A stretch of DNA of 45,976 nt, from positions 1 through 45,976 of the forward strand of contig DFFV01000001.1 in the NCBI GenBank assembly GCA_002371625.1, written 5' to 3'. Of the stretch, positions 7,681-16,255 are shown in pieces. A program made the translations under genes and the position numbers. How positions within the stretch are numbered: the stretch's first letter is position 1; each line of letters opens with the position of its first letter. This DNA is from Ruminococcus sp. UBA3767. GTDB taxonomy: Bacteria; Bacillota; Clostridia; Oscillospirales; Ruminococcaceae. Below the pieces are notes generated by a model. The model worked only from the letters and a program-made list of their open reading frames with translations. It was not told the origin of the DNA and did no database searches.

Positions 7681-9063
7681 ATGAAGATGACATACGATAT
7701 CAACGACAGACCAAAACCGCTGAGCTTGCTTTTGCTGGCGTTTCAGCAGATGCTTGCGATACTTTCGGCAACGATAGCTGTGCCTTTTATAATCGGGCAC
7801 GGGCTTACACCTGCCGCTGCGATGTTCGGCGCCGGCACGGGCACGATAGTGTACCTGCTTTTCACAAAAAGAAAAAGCCCTGTGTTCCTTGGCTCGTCAT
7901 TTGCTTTTATCGGCTCGATGTCTGCGGCATTTGCAGGCGGCGCATCAATGGCGCTGGGATTTCTCGGACTGATAATCGGTGCCGCTTGCGCAGGACTGGT
8001 GTATGTGGTGCTCAGCATTATCGTCAAGCACGCAGGTATAGGCTGGATAGACAAGCTGATGCCGCCTGTGGTCATCGGCCCTACGGTTGCGATAATCGGT
8101 CTTTCGCTCGCAGGCAATGCAGTTAGTGACCTGCAAAAGACCTCTGACGGCACTAACGGAAGCGTATATTGTGCGCTCGTTTGCGGACTGATAACGCTTG
8201 CGGTAACGATGCTCTGCTCGTCCTACGGTTCAAGAAAGCTCAGGCTCATCCCGTTTGTGTGCGGTATACTTGCGGGATATGCGGCAGCTTCGATAATGAC
8301 GGTCATCGGTGAGACGTGCGAGATACCTTCGCTGAGAGTGATAAATTATTCGGTGTTTGAAAAGACGATGTATTCAAACGGTTTTTCGTTAGCGACCTTC
8401 TTCAAAGCGCCTGACCTTACTTTCATAAAAGCGTTTGAGGGCTTTGAACAGATAGATATTTCATACGTTTGCAGCATTCTTATAGCATATATCCCTGTGG
8501 CGTTCGTTACGTTTGCCGAGCATATAGCCGACCACAAGAATCTTTCATCGGTCATCGGCAGGGATCTGCTCAAAGAGCCGGGACTTTCGGCTACGCTGCT
8601 GGGTGACGGTGTAGGCTCTGCTGTGGGCGCATTTTTCGGCGGCTGCCCTAACACGACCTACGGTGAATCGGTAGCCTGCGTTGCGATCACAAAAAATGCC
8701 TCGGTGATAACTATTTTTGCCGCAGCGATAGGTTGCATACTGCTCTCGTTCATCTCTCCGTTCATCGCATTTATCAGCTCGATACCGCCTTGCGTTATGG
8801 GCGGCGTGTGCATTGCGCTTTACGGATTTATCTCGGTCTCGGGCTTTAAGATGTTCCGCCACGTTGACCTTGATGTAAACAGAAATCTGTTTGTTGCATC
8901 GGTGATACTTATTACGGGTATCGGAGGGCTGAGCATCAGCTTTGGCGAGGTCACGGTGACAAATGTTGCGGTTGCGCTGATACTGGGAATACTCACCAAC
9001 CTTATGCTTTCCAAGGAAAAAGCCCCCGTGAAAGAGCATGAGCAGGAACAACAGGATACATAG
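7681..9063 (+). CDS. NCS2 nucleobase:cation symporter, uracil permease-like
   Basis: 460 residues with 12-14 hydrophobic segments. Family features include PLSLLLLAFQQMLAILSATIAVP at the N-terminus, LGSSFAFIG in TM3, FAEHIADHKNLSSVIGRDL near residue 280, and GGCPNTTYGESVACVAITKNAS near 320. The FAEHIADH and GGxPNTTYGE motifs carry the substrate-binding residues of the UraA branch, so uracil (possibly xanthine) import is likely. No pyrimidine genes flank it, so the exact base remains inferred. Transcription is monocistronic, from a perfect promoter to a strong terminator. Confidence 0.85.
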   Translation: MKMTYDINDRPKPLSLLLLAFQQMLAILSATIAVPFIIGHGLTPAAAMFGAGTGTIVYLLFTKRKSPVFLGSSFAFIGSMSAAFAGGASMALGFLGLIIGAACAGLVYVVLSIIVKHAGIGWIDKLMPPVVIGPTVAIIGLSLAGNAVSDLQKTSDGTNGSVYCALVCGLITLAVTMLCSSYGSRKLRLIPFVCGILAGYAAASIMTVIGETCEIPSLRVINYSVFEKTMYSNGFSLATFFKAPDLTFIKAFEGFEQIDISYVCSILIAYIPVAFVTFAEHIADHKNLSSVIGRDLLKEPGLSATLLGDGVGSAVGAFFGGCPNTTYGESVACVAITKNASVITIFAAAIGCILLSFISPFIAFISSIPPCVMGGVCIALYGFISVSGFKMFRHVDLDVNRNLFVASVILITGIGGLSISFGEVTVTNVAVALILGILTNLMLSKEKAPVKEHEQEQQDT

Positions 9064-9070
9064 CATAATA

Positions 9071-9107
9071 AAAAGTCTGCTTATAAAAAAGATAAGCAGG
9101 CTTTTTT
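9071..9107 (+). terminator. Terminator of permease gene
   Basis: Arms AAAAGTCTGCTTAT and ATAAGCAGGCTTTTTT around an AAAAAAG loop, ending in a six-T run. The A-tract on the left makes it potentially bidirectional, serving the convergent lysozyme gene too. Confidence 0.85.
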
Positions 9108-9133
9108 GTTTGGGATTTAAGGTTTGTGCGCAG

Positions 9134-10267
9134 CTAAGCCTGAGCTTTGAAGCGCACGTTTATATCAACAGGCGCATTTATGCCGTTTATCCTGCCAACG
9201 CCTACCTGCCTGAACGGGCAGCCTGCGTTATCGGCACGCTCGGTGTAATCTGCGAGCCAGTAGCCCGAGGAAACGCACTGCTCATTCCACAGCTTGGCTG
9301 CAAGCTCACGGTTGGAATAAACAATGGTGCTGCGGCCGTTTTTTTCGATTTCTGCTTTGAAAGCAAGGTATGCATCGCACACATCGCCCGTGCTTGCGCC
9401 GTAGTTCTGAAAGCCGCTGATCTCCTCCCAGTCAAAAGCGACGGGCAGATTAAGAGGGGCATTCCCAAGCTGAGCATTGACCCACTGTGCGCACTTTACC
9501 GCCTGTGCTTTATCGGTAACGGCACAGTAAACATAAGCGCCTACATCAAGGCCTGCCGCAAGTGCGTTTTTAAGGTTTGCGGCAAAATATGTATCGACAG
9601 TTCCCGAGGAAAAATAAGTTCCGACACGGATAAACACAAAGCTGCAGCCTGCCGCTTTCACAGCGTTGAAATCAATGTCGCCCTGCCACTGCGAAACGTC
9701 AATGCCGTAGCTGTTGCCGCTGCCTTTGTATCTTTCTGCAAACTCAGCAAAGGTGGTGCTGCGCTGAGCGCTCTGCGTTCCTTTGGGTATGGAGGACACG
9801 ACTCTGACGGTCATATCCTTTTCGAGCACGTTGCCCGAAGCATCGGTTATAGATGCTTTGATGGGGTAGCTGCCTGCGTGGTTCGTATCTACCTTGCCCG
9901 TGAAGGTCAGCTTAGGGTGCCTGTCGGTATCATCGCCGTAGCTGAGGTATTGCTCCGGGTCAAACGGCTTCCCCAGAAGATGATATATATTTCCGCCGCC
10001 AAGCAGGATAACGGGCTTTCGGGTATCGGCGGCAGGCTTTTGCTCCTGCGCTGTCGTTTGCTGAGCTGAGGTCGTCGCTGATGTCGTCAGCGAGGTCGGG
10101 GCAGTGCTTGCCGAGGTAGTCTGAGAGGTGCTTGCAGCGTTTTGTGTTGTGCTTTGCGTAACGCTTTCAGAGCTATGAGAGCTTTCGCTGTGATTATCGC
10201 TTTGAGTGCTGCCCGAACAACCTGCGAGCATTACGGCTGCTGCTATTGCTGCAATAGCTTTTTTCAT
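9134..10267 (-). CDS. Lipoprotein with GH25 lysozyme-like domain
   Basis: 377 residues. The N-terminus is a lipoprotein signal with lipobox LAGC (Cys 17), followed by a Ser/Thr/Gln-rich linker to about residue 80. Residues 85-160 resemble a DUF5011/Ig-like cell-surface domain (HAGSYPIKASITDASGN). Residues 178-377 form a GH25 (Chalaropsis-type lysozyme) domain: YGIDVSQWQGDIDF supplies the first acidic residue, VAFDWEE the catalytic DxE pair, and VGVGRINGINAPVDINV the family's end motif. It probably cleaves the glycan strands of peptidoglycan outside the membrane. Start ATG 10267 has GGGAGGTG upstream. Confidence 0.9.
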   Translation of the reverse strand: MKKAIAAIAAAVMLAGCSGSTQSDNHSESSHSSESVTQSTTQNAASTSQTTSASTAPTSLTTSATTSAQQTTAQEQKPAADTRKPVILLGGGNIYHLLGKPFDPEQYLSYGDDTDRHPKLTFTGKVDTNHAGSYPIKASITDASGNVLEKDMTVRVVSSIPKGTQSAQRSTTFAEFAERYKGSGNSYGIDVSQWQGDIDFNAVKAAGCSFVFIRVGTYFSSGTVDTYFAANLKNALAAGLDVGAYVYCAVTDKAQAVKCAQWVNAQLGNAPLNLPVAFDWEEISGFQNYGASTGDVCDAYLAFKAEIEKNGRSTIVYSNRELAAKLWNEQCVSSGYWLADYTERADNAGCPFRQVGVGRINGINAPVDINVRFKAQA

Positions 10268-10302
10268 TTATGACACCTCCCGTGTAAAAATGTGATGTTT
10301 CA

Positions 10303-10331
10303 ATTATACCACGACTGTGCCGTGTTGTAAA
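10303..10331 (-). promoter_or_regulatory. Promoter of GH25 lipoprotein gene
   Basis: On the minus strand TTTACA (10326-10331), 17-bp spacer, TATAAT (10303-10308), 35 nt upstream of the start codon. Confidence 0.7.
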
Positions 10332-10389
10332 GTAAAAAAAGACTGCGCATAGGTGCTGTACTTATACAGAAGCATTATAAATGGTTTTT

Positions 10390-10583
10390 TGGGGAAAACC
10401 CTTTTGCATAAAGCAAAAATGCTTTGCATTTTTGAGAGTAACCGTAGTTACGGTTACTCTGTTGTTCCCCCGAGAATATCCTTTGGATATTCTCGCAACT
10501 GACCGTAAGGTCAGTTAACCCCATTTCCTAAAACTCTTAATGATTTTTTAACCCCGATGGAAAAACCCATCGGGGTTAAAAAA
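10390..10583. repeat. Mosaic hairpin element A
   Basis: The gap 10268-10695 holds no gene. It contains consecutive perfect hairpins: CAAAAATGC/GCATTTTTG (10414-10434), AGAGTAACCGTA/TACGGTTACTCT (10435-10460), CGAGAATATCC/GGATATTCTCG (10471-10495), AACTGACC/GGTCAGTT (10497-10516), and a long stem with arms from TTAACCCCGATGG (10544-10583). They are joined by GGGGAAAACCC-, CCCC- and CCTAAAACTCTTAATG-type spacers. Related elements lie at 37205-37460 and 40293-40500. Confidence 0.8.
10544..10583 (-). terminator. Bidirectional terminator hairpin within element A
   Basis: TTTTTTAACCCCGATGG pairs with CCATCGGGGTTAAAAAA around a short A-rich loop; the minus-strand copy ends in TTTTTT. It is the first good terminator downstream of the minus-strand amidotransferase gene that ends at 10696. 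Confidence 0.7.
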
Positions 10584-10695
10584 TAGTTATGGTCAAGAAA
10601 TGCGGTTAGGAAACAGTCCTTCGCAATAAAAGATGTTCCTCAAATCATTTTATAAAACTTCTATATAGGTGCTACCCTTAAACGCAGCCTTTATA

Positions 10696-11445
10696 TTATA
10701 TATTCATAGCATCCGTTACGGTGACGTATTCGAGGTTGGAGCGGAACACTCCGCCGTGCTTTTCGCCCGTATAAACCAGCTCGCCGTCCTTGTATGCCGT
10801 GAGCTGTGCTGTGGGAACGTCGTGCCAGGTCTGCCTGTCAAGCGGCTTTGTCGCAAATATCACTCCGCTTTCCAGGCGGCGGTATTTCATTGTATCCTCC
10901 ATATTTTTATGTATGTAAAGCAGCTCTCCGTCATATATCATCAGGTTGAGCTTGTTGCGGTATGAAAGCTCGCAAACGAACCTGTCCACCAGCTCAAAGC
11001 GCTGCGATGAGCTTAATTCTCCGTTTTCGCTTGCTTGGTTTATTCTTTCCAAGAGGTATAAAAACATAGCCTCGGAATCGGTGTCGCCCTTGCGCTGAGA
11101 GTAGGTGTGCACGAGCTTTCCTGCCTGGTAGACTGTGCCGTTGTGCGCAAGTGTCCAGCTCCTGCCGGTTATATCTTCGGCGCTGAAAGGGTGACAGTTA
11201 TCTGTAGTCACCTTTCCCACTGTTGCAAAGCGTATATGCCCTATCAGCGCACGCTGCGGCTGAATGTTATCAAGTATCCTTTCAAGGCGCAGACTTTTGT
11301 CTGCCCGTATGCCCTCTCTTTCGCAGGTGCCGCTGTAAAGCAATCCCCAGCCGTGCGGATTGCTATCGCAGTGAGCAAAAAACTCCCGGAGCTGTTTGTT
11401 TATATCCGTTGCTTCCCTTGCTGAAAAACCGAGAAGCTCGCACAT
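10696..11445 (-). CDS. Class II glutamine amidotransferase-like protein (YafJ/EgtC type)
   Basis: 249 residues. The true start is ATG 11445, because it places the Ntn nucleophile Cys at position 2 (MCELLGFS) and has GAGGGTG six bases upstream; a GTG at 11454 would bury it. Further class II motifs are NPHGWGL near residue 32, GHIRFATVGKV near 70, and LAHNGTV near 100 (oxyanion Asn-Gly). No synthase domain is attached. YafJ/EgtC-type proteins act as stand-alone gamma-glutamyl amidohydrolases; EgtC removes Glu from a gamma-glutamyl conjugate in ergothioneine synthesis. The start lies inside the upstream ligase gene (83-nt overlap), which suggests coupled expression. Its substrate is inferred to be a gamma-glutamyl compound. 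Confidence 0.85.
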   Translation of the reverse strand: MCELLGFSAREATDINKQLREFFAHCDSNPHGWGLLYSGTCEREGIRADKSLRLERILDNIQPQRALIGHIRFATVGKVTTDNCHPFSAEDITGRSWTLAHNGTVYQAGKLVHTYSQRKGDTDSEAMFLYLLERINQASENGELSSSQRFELVDRFVCELSYRNKLNLMIYDGELLYIHKNMEDTMKYRRLESGVIFATKPLDRQTWHDVPTAQLTAYKDGELVYTGEKHGGVFRSNLEYVTVTDAMNI

Positions 11446-12616
11446 AGCTATCACCCTCTTTTTTGTTTATATATATCTCATCGGTGCGCACTCGCATACA
11501 CGGTCTGTGGTACAGCTTGCGGCGCTCAAAGGCTATCAGCTCGGCTGCCACGGCATCGTCTGCAAAGAACCATTCCATTTCGTCAAGTATCCTTGCCGCC
11601 TTTTTTATCATTCCCATGCCGCCTGTTTCTATGCCCGAAAGATCGCACAGAGCAGCGTTTTTGTGGTCGCTTATCGCCTGTCGCTGAAGCTGCTCGGTGA
11701 ATTCAAAGTCATCCTTGCAGGAAAGGAACATGAGCAGCAGGTGCGCAAATTCAAGGTCGTTCACGTTCACGCCTGCCGGGCTGAACGGATCAAGATCGAA
11801 CATTCGCAGCTCGATGTGGCTGACGCCTTTTCTGAGGTTTTGCATCGTGTATTCGCCCTTTGGCTTGAGCCTTACGGGAAGATAAAGCTCGCTTGCGCTG
11901 AGCAGTCTGCCGCTTTGGGTGTATTCCTCTATGCTGTCGGCAAAGCCGCAAAGCGAATCGTGGCGCAGGATGGGGATAAAATCGTTCCAGTAGCCTCTTT
12001 GCGAATTTCTCATCGAGGAATATCTGCTCCTTATCGCACCGATTGCATTATCCCTGTCAAGCGAAAGATCGTAGGCGGGACTTGAAGCTGTGAGCAAAAG
12101 CACGAGCCAGCTGTGCGTGAACGTATGCTTATAAAGGCGCAGGTAAAATTCGCCGCAGAACTTTTCAAAGTCTGTGCCGGTACAGATCGAGCGAAGATAT
12201 TTTTCGGAGAAGGAAAAGTTGAAGTGTACGCCGCTGTAAAGCATGAGCCTTTTTCCGTAGCGCAGTGCAAGCTGTTCACGGTAGCGTGTTTTAGCAGACT
12301 CCTCGCCTGTGAACTGCGCAATGCTGACCTCGTCCTCGCTGGTGATATGAGGTGGGTTGCTGTATAGCCAGAAGTGCTCGCCCAGGCGGTCAAGTGTTTG
12401 TTTAGCCTCACTGTCAAGCCGTTCAAGTTCGCATACTGCTTCCTTGACGCTTGGACAGACTCCCGTAACTATCTCGGTCTGGCTCTCACAGAAATCTCTT
12501 GTGAGCGCACTGCTTCTGAACGGGTGGGAGGTCTGCGCTATCCTGTCCTGTGAGTCAACACGCAGGCTTTCCCTTTCAATTCCGAAGCTGCCTGTGTAAA
12601 ATAATTCGCTGATCAT
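11363..12616 (-). CDS. Glutamate-cysteine ligase, GshA/GshF type
   Basis: 417 residues, matching the N-terminal ligase half of GshF or a short GshA. The family motif FGIERESLRVD is at residues 9-19. TRDFCESQTEIVTG, YSNPPHI, YSGVHFNFSF and RYSSMRNSQRGYW follow the order of ATP-, glutamate- and cysteine-binding segments in this family. The predicted reaction is ATP-dependent formation of gamma-glutamylcysteine. No glutathione synthetase domain is attached or nearby, so the end product need not be glutathione. ATG 12616 is chosen for its AGAGGTGAT ribosome binding site and because the conserved sequence begins there. The last 27 codons overlap the amidotransferase gene in another frame. Confidence 0.85.
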   Translation of the reverse strand: MISELFYTGSFGIERESLRVDSQDRIAQTSHPFRSSALTRDFCESQTEIVTGVCPSVKEAVCELERLDSEAKQTLDRLGEHFWLYSNPPHITSEDEVSIAQFTGEESAKTRYREQLALRYGKRLMLYSGVHFNFSFSEKYLRSICTGTDFEKFCGEFYLRLYKHTFTHSWLVLLLTASSPAYDLSLDRDNAIGAIRSRYSSMRNSQRGYWNDFIPILRHDSLCGFADSIEEYTQSGRLLSASELYLPVRLKPKGEYTMQNLRKGVSHIELRMFDLDPFSPAGVNVNDLEFAHLLLMFLSCKDDFEFTEQLQRQAISDHKNAALCDLSGIETGGMGMIKKAARILDEMEWFFADDAVAAELIAFERRKLYHRPCMRVRTDEIYINKKEGDSYVRASRFFSKGSNGYKQTAPGVFCSLR

Positions 12617-12628
12617 TTTTATCACCTC

Positions 12629-12657
12629 TTGACAATGTAACAAAAGCGTTCTATACT
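12629..12657 (+). promoter_or_regulatory. Promoter of serine hydrolase gene
   Basis: TTGACA (12629-12634), 17-bp spacer, TATACT (12652-12657). It starts 13 nt upstream of the divergent ligase start codon, so the two divergent transcripts overlap or compete. Confidence 0.75.
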
Positions 12658-12725
12658 CAATTCTGCAAGGGCTGTTAAAGCCCCTGGCATACAACAGTTT
12701 TTAAAACGATAACGGAGTGACATTT

Positions 12726-13574
12726 ATGTATACTGAGATAGTGGATACCCTAAAAAACAGCAGCTTTGATATACACGCCGCAGAGTTCATCTCTCACGGT
12801 GAGACCGTGCTGCACGAGGCATTTGCGCCTGATGTGAGGTATCCTGTTTATTCGGCCGCAAAGTCGATCACCTCGGCAGCATTTTCGCTTTGCTGCGATG
12901 ACGGGCTGCTTACGCCCGAAACGGTGCTTGCAGACAAGCTCGATGAGCGCTGCCGAAAGCTGATGAGCGAGCAGTTTTCACAGCTTTCGTTTGAGAGATT
13001 TCTGACGATGACGGCAGGAAACTATCCTTTCCGTCCGAGCGGTGATGACTGGCTTGAAAATATCCTTTCGCTTGAGATAGATCACAGCGACAGCTCATTC
13101 CACTATTCAAACATTCCCGCTTATCTTGTGGGCGTGGCTTGTGAAAATGCCGTAGGTGAGCCGCTGGAGCGGTTCCTTGAAAGAAGGCTTTTTGCACCGC
13201 TGGGGATAGAAAAGCCCGTGTTTTCGCTAAGCCCCGAGGGACATTTTTACGGTGCAACGGGAATGGAGCTGACCGTTCACGAGCTTGCACTTTTCGGGCA
13301 GCTGTATCTTGGCAGAGGAGCTTTCAACGGCAGGCGGATAATATCGCAAGGCGGCGTTGATATGGCGCTGACGCCAAGGGTGGAAACGGGCAGCGGTGAC
13401 AGCTACGGTTACTTTTTCCGCATTGCAAGTGACCATTTTTCCGCAGTGGGAAAGTGGGGACAGCGGTGCATGGTGTTCCCCGAAAAAGAGCTTGTGGTGG
13501 CTTATCTTGCTGACGAGCCTGAGCGCAGCGGTGAGCTTTACAGGTTCATGCTCTCGCTTGCAGACAGGCTCTGA
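12726..13574 (+). CDS. Class C beta-lactamase-fold serine hydrolase
   Basis: 282 residues, short for the family and without a signal peptide, so probably cytoplasmic. The active-site motifs are Ser43-x-x-Lys46 in YSAAKS, Tyr127-x-Asn129 in HYSNI, and a Lys-Trp-Gly near 243-245 in place of KTG. Members are esterases, amidases or D-amino peptidases. Chromosomal beta-lactam resistance is not implied. ATG 12726 is preferred over GTG 12717 because GGAGTG sits six bases upstream. The gene is flanked by two glutamate-cysteine ligase genes, so an amide or peptide of that pathway is a possible substrate, but this is only inference. Confidence 0.8.
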   Translation: MYTEIVDTLKNSSFDIHAAEFISHGETVLHEAFAPDVRYPVYSAAKSITSAAFSLCCDDGLLTPETVLADKLDERCRKLMSEQFSQLSFERFLTMTAGNYPFRPSGDDWLENILSLEIDHSDSSFHYSNIPAYLVGVACENAVGEPLERFLERRLFAPLGIEKPVFSLSPEGHFYGATGMELTVHELALFGQLYLGRGAFNGRRIISQGGVDMALTPRVETGSGDSYGYFFRIASDHFSAVGKWGQRCMVFPEKELVVAYLADEPERSGELYRFMLSLADRL

Positions 13575-13580
13575 TGTTGT

Positions 13581-14966
13581 TTAAAGCTCGCCGTACTCTT
13601 TTATTATCTCTGTCATCGGCTTTCCCTGCGAAAGCTGTTCAAGCATTTTTGCGGCAGGGCTTTTAAGCGTAAGCGCACGCTCATAAAGCGGCGAAAGAAA
13701 ATCTTCCTCGCCCAAGCCCCTTGTCTTTAGTCCTTTTGCAGCTATATCAAGTATCTTTACAAGCTGCTGCGAAAGGGCTTTTTTGTCGATGAACGCAGGC
13801 AGCTCTTTTCTTGAAAGCATATCCGCAAGCTCCTTTGCGCTGTAACCGTGAGAGTAGATGACCGTGTCGCCTTTAAGCAGCTCTTCAAGCTCGTCAAGCT
13901 GATGCGCAAGCCCTGTGTGAAAGGCTGCAACTGTCATCGCCTCGCTGACGGGCTGACAGCAGCTGCTGCGGTATTCTATCGTTCCACGGAAGGTAAGGTC
14001 TTCAAATTTGAATGTGCGAAGATACTGTATATCATCAAGCTGCGGTGAGAATTCGATGCTGCGGTAGCTTTTTCCGTCAAAGTATTCACCGCTCAGCTTT
14101 TTTGCTGCAAAATATTCACGCACGGTGACAGGCTCAAAATCAATATATCTACCGTCACGCATGGTACAGTATATGGACTGGGATTTTATATATTCTATCA
14201 GCTCGCCAATGCTTTTGAGCTCCTGGCAGAACATTCCCACGTTGTGCGGATTGTAGCCCTGCATACTTCTTTCCCAGAGCATATTCCTTGAACACAGCAG
14301 ATCGGGATATTCGGGCATATATGAGTTGGCAAACAGCACCGATTTATACGGCTCGAGCTTTGAGAAAACATTGAGTGTCTGTATAAGCTCACAGTATCTG
14401 ACATCGAGCTGCACCTGCGAGGCGCTGGTAAAGGTGCCGAACTCGGGATACTCGTGAAAGCGCATATCTATTGCAGAAACATATTTGCGGTAGGAATGAA
14501 GGTAGTGATAGAGCATACGGTAGCGCTCGTTCGGGACGGGGCGGTTGTTGTTGACGGCATATCCCGGGTTTATTCCCATTCCCGTAAGCGCAAGATCCTT
14601 TTCGGAAAGCTGCTGCTGAAGATAAGCGTAATAGGTCTTGAAACGCTCGTTTATTTCACCGATGGTCAGCGCTTTGCCAAAGGAAAGCTCAAGATTTGAA
14701 TAGCAGCAGTCAAACGAGAGGTTATCGCCGCTTTGCTGCTCGGTCATTGAGTTGACACACCCGTTGTCATCGCTGCCCGAGGGCGCAAAACCGAACTTTT
14801 CACGAAAGTCCGCAGATACCTCGATCACCGAGCCTTCATCAACAGGCTCACCTTTAAGGCTCACAACAGGCAGCTCGATCTCGACACCGATATGATCCTG
14901 TTTGGGCTTTTTTGTCGGCTCTATATACTTTTCAAATATCGCTTTATCAAGTACATCGGTATCCAT
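13581..14966 (-). CDS. Glutamate-cysteine ligase-like enzyme, plant/EgtA (GCS2) type
   Basis: 461 residues. The N-terminal IGVEIELPVV, MGINPGYAV near residue 128, MRFHEYPEFGTFTSASQVQLDV near 170, LFANSYMPEYPD and FRGTIEYRSSC near 330 are hallmarks of the plant/alphaproteobacterial/EgtA carboxylate-amine ligases. These join the gamma-carboxyl of glutamate to an amine (cysteine in characterised members). It is a different family from the GshA-type ligase 1 kb away, so the locus has two such enzymes. Start ATG 14966 has a GGGGGAG site. Its promoter carries the same palindrome as the desulfurase promoter upstream. The amine substrate is unproven. Confidence 0.85.
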   Translation of the reverse strand: MDTDVLDKAIFEKYIEPTKKPKQDHIGVEIELPVVSLKGEPVDEGSVIEVSADFREKFGFAPSGSDDNGCVNSMTEQQSGDNLSFDCCYSNLELSFGKALTIGEINERFKTYYAYLQQQLSEKDLALTGMGINPGYAVNNNRPVPNERYRMLYHYLHSYRKYVSAIDMRFHEYPEFGTFTSASQVQLDVRYCELIQTLNVFSKLEPYKSVLFANSYMPEYPDLLCSRNMLWERSMQGYNPHNVGMFCQELKSIGELIEYIKSQSIYCTMRDGRYIDFEPVTVREYFAAKKLSGEYFDGKSYRSIEFSPQLDDIQYLRTFKFEDLTFRGTIEYRSSCCQPVSEAMTVAAFHTGLAHQLDELEELLKGDTVIYSHGYSAKELADMLSRKELPAFIDKKALSQQLVKILDIAAKGLKTRGLGEEDFLSPLYERALTLKSPAAKMLEQLSQGKPMTEIIKEYGEL

Positions 14967-14996
14967 GCTGCTCCCCCCTCAGCTAAAAAACGTTTA

Positions 14997-15058
14997 TCCT
15001 ACAAAGTTGGTAGGACTTAATAGTAATATAGCACGAATATCCTACCTTGTCAATAGGT
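14997..15058 (-). promoter_or_regulatory. Promoter with two Rrf2/IscR-like operator palindromes
   Basis: Minus-strand promoter: TTGACA (15048-15053), 17-bp spacer, TATATT (15025-15030). A palindrome TCCTAC-N7-GTAGGA (14997-15015) lies ten bases downstream of the -10. A second, weaker copy TCCTAC-N7-ATAGGT (15040-15058) covers the -35. Binding at either site should repress transcription. The identity of the regulator is inferred from resemblance to Rrf2-family sites. Confidence 0.7.
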
Positions 15059-15089
15059 TTTTGCGTATTCCGGCGATTTTAACATTTTG

Positions 15090-16232
15090 TCAACAATCAC
15101 TGGTGCGCAGCTGCATAACGGCTTGGGTAACAGCTTTGATGATCTGATCTGCTTGCTGCGGCGTATTGTATCTGCTAAGGGAAAGCCGCAGCGAACTTTT
15201 GGCAAGACTGCGGGATCTGCCGATGGCAAGCAGAACGTGGCTGGGTTCGAGCGAACCTGAGGTGCACGCCGAGCCTGATGATGCGCATATTCCCTGTTTA
15301 TCGAGCAGCAGCAGCAGGCTTTCACCCTCGATGCCCTCAAAGCAGAAGCTGACGCTGCCGGGCAGACGTTTTTTTAGATCACCGTTCAGGGTGCTTTGCG
15401 CAATGGCTGAAATGCCCGATATCAGCTTATCACGAAGTGCGCAGACATACTGAGTGCTATTTTGCATTTCATCGCAGCACTCTTTTAGTGCAGCTGCCAT
15501 TGCGGCAATTGCAGGGACGTTTTCCGTTCCCGCACGCTTTCCTCGTTCCTGCGCACCGCCGTTTATAAGACTTTCAAGCATGACTCCCTTTCTTGCATAA
15601 AGCACGCCTGTGCCTTTTGGACCGTGAAATTTGTGAGCGGAGATAGAAAGCATATCTATATTGTCATCAATGACATTTATGGGGATGTGACCTGCTGCCT
15701 GAACGGCATCGGTGTGGAAAAGCACGCCTTTTCTGCGGCACACAGCGCCTATCTCACGCACAGGCATAACAGTACCTATCTCGTTATTGGCATACATCAC
15801 GCTGACAAGACAGGTATCCTCACGGATAGCTTTTTCGACCTGCTGCGGCGAAACAGAGCCGTTTTGGTCAACCTCCAACAGCTGCACATCAAAGCCCTCT
15901 CCTGCGAGCTTTTCAAGGGTATTTAGCACAGCGTGGTGCTCAACGGCGGTGGAGATGATATGCATTTTTCCGCTGCGCCTGCCTGCTGCTGCGGCTGACA
16001 GGACAGCCTGATTATCCGATTCGCTTCCGCCTGAGGTGAAGAATATCTCACGGGGACGGGCACAAATGCACTCTGCTATGGTCTGCCTTGCCTCAAAAAG
16101 CACTTTTGCGGCATCACAGCCTGCACGGTGCAGACTTGATGGGTTGGCATAACATTCGTTCAGGTATTTCATCATCACTTTGCACGCTGTTTCGCTCATT
16201 GCGGTGGAGGCGGCATTATCGGCATATATCAT
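15090..16232 (-). CDS. Cysteine desulfurase, NifS/IscS family
   Basis: 380 residues, normal length. It starts YADNAASTAMS, has the PLP lysine in SISAHKFHGPKG near residue 200, the sulfur-carrying cysteine in CASSGSACTSGS near 322, and GGAQERGKRAGTENV. The enzyme releases sulfur from cysteine as a persulfide for Fe-S clusters or thiolation. No IscU-like scaffold gene adjoins it. The start at 16232 is where homology begins, and it follows the promoter at 16285-16313; the ribosome binding site (GAGTGATT) is weak. The gene lies directly upstream of, and parallel to, the EgtA-type ligase gene. Confidence 0.9.
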   Translation of the reverse strand: MIYADNAASTAMSETACKVMMKYLNECYANPSSLHRAGCDAAKVLFEARQTIAECICARPREIFFTSGGSESDNQAVLSAAAAGRRSGKMHIISTAVEHHAVLNTLEKLAGEGFDVQLLEVDQNGSVSPQQVEKAIREDTCLVSVMYANNEIGTVMPVREIGAVCRRKGVLFHTDAVQAAGHIPINVIDDNIDMLSISAHKFHGPKGTGVLYARKGVMLESLINGGAQERGKRAGTENVPAIAAMAAALKECCDEMQNSTQYVCALRDKLISGISAIAQSTLNGDLKKRLPGSVSFCFEGIEGESLLLLLDKQGICASSGSACTSGSLEPSHVLLAIGRSRSLAKSSLRLSLSRYNTPQQADQIIKAVTQAVMQLRTSDC

Positions 16233-16255
16233 ATAATCACTCGATTCGGTCAAAT

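Noticed and set aside
9038..10069. Long plus-strand frame opposite the GH25 lipoprotein gene
   Set aside because: It runs through the permease terminator and mirrors a gene with a lipobox, linker and GH25 active-site motifs; composition is that of a shadow frame.
10696..16232. Ergothioneine biosynthesis cluster
   Set aside because: EgtA- and EgtC-like proteins are present but EgtB and EgtD are not, and the PLP enzyme is a typical cysteine desulfurase rather than EgtE.
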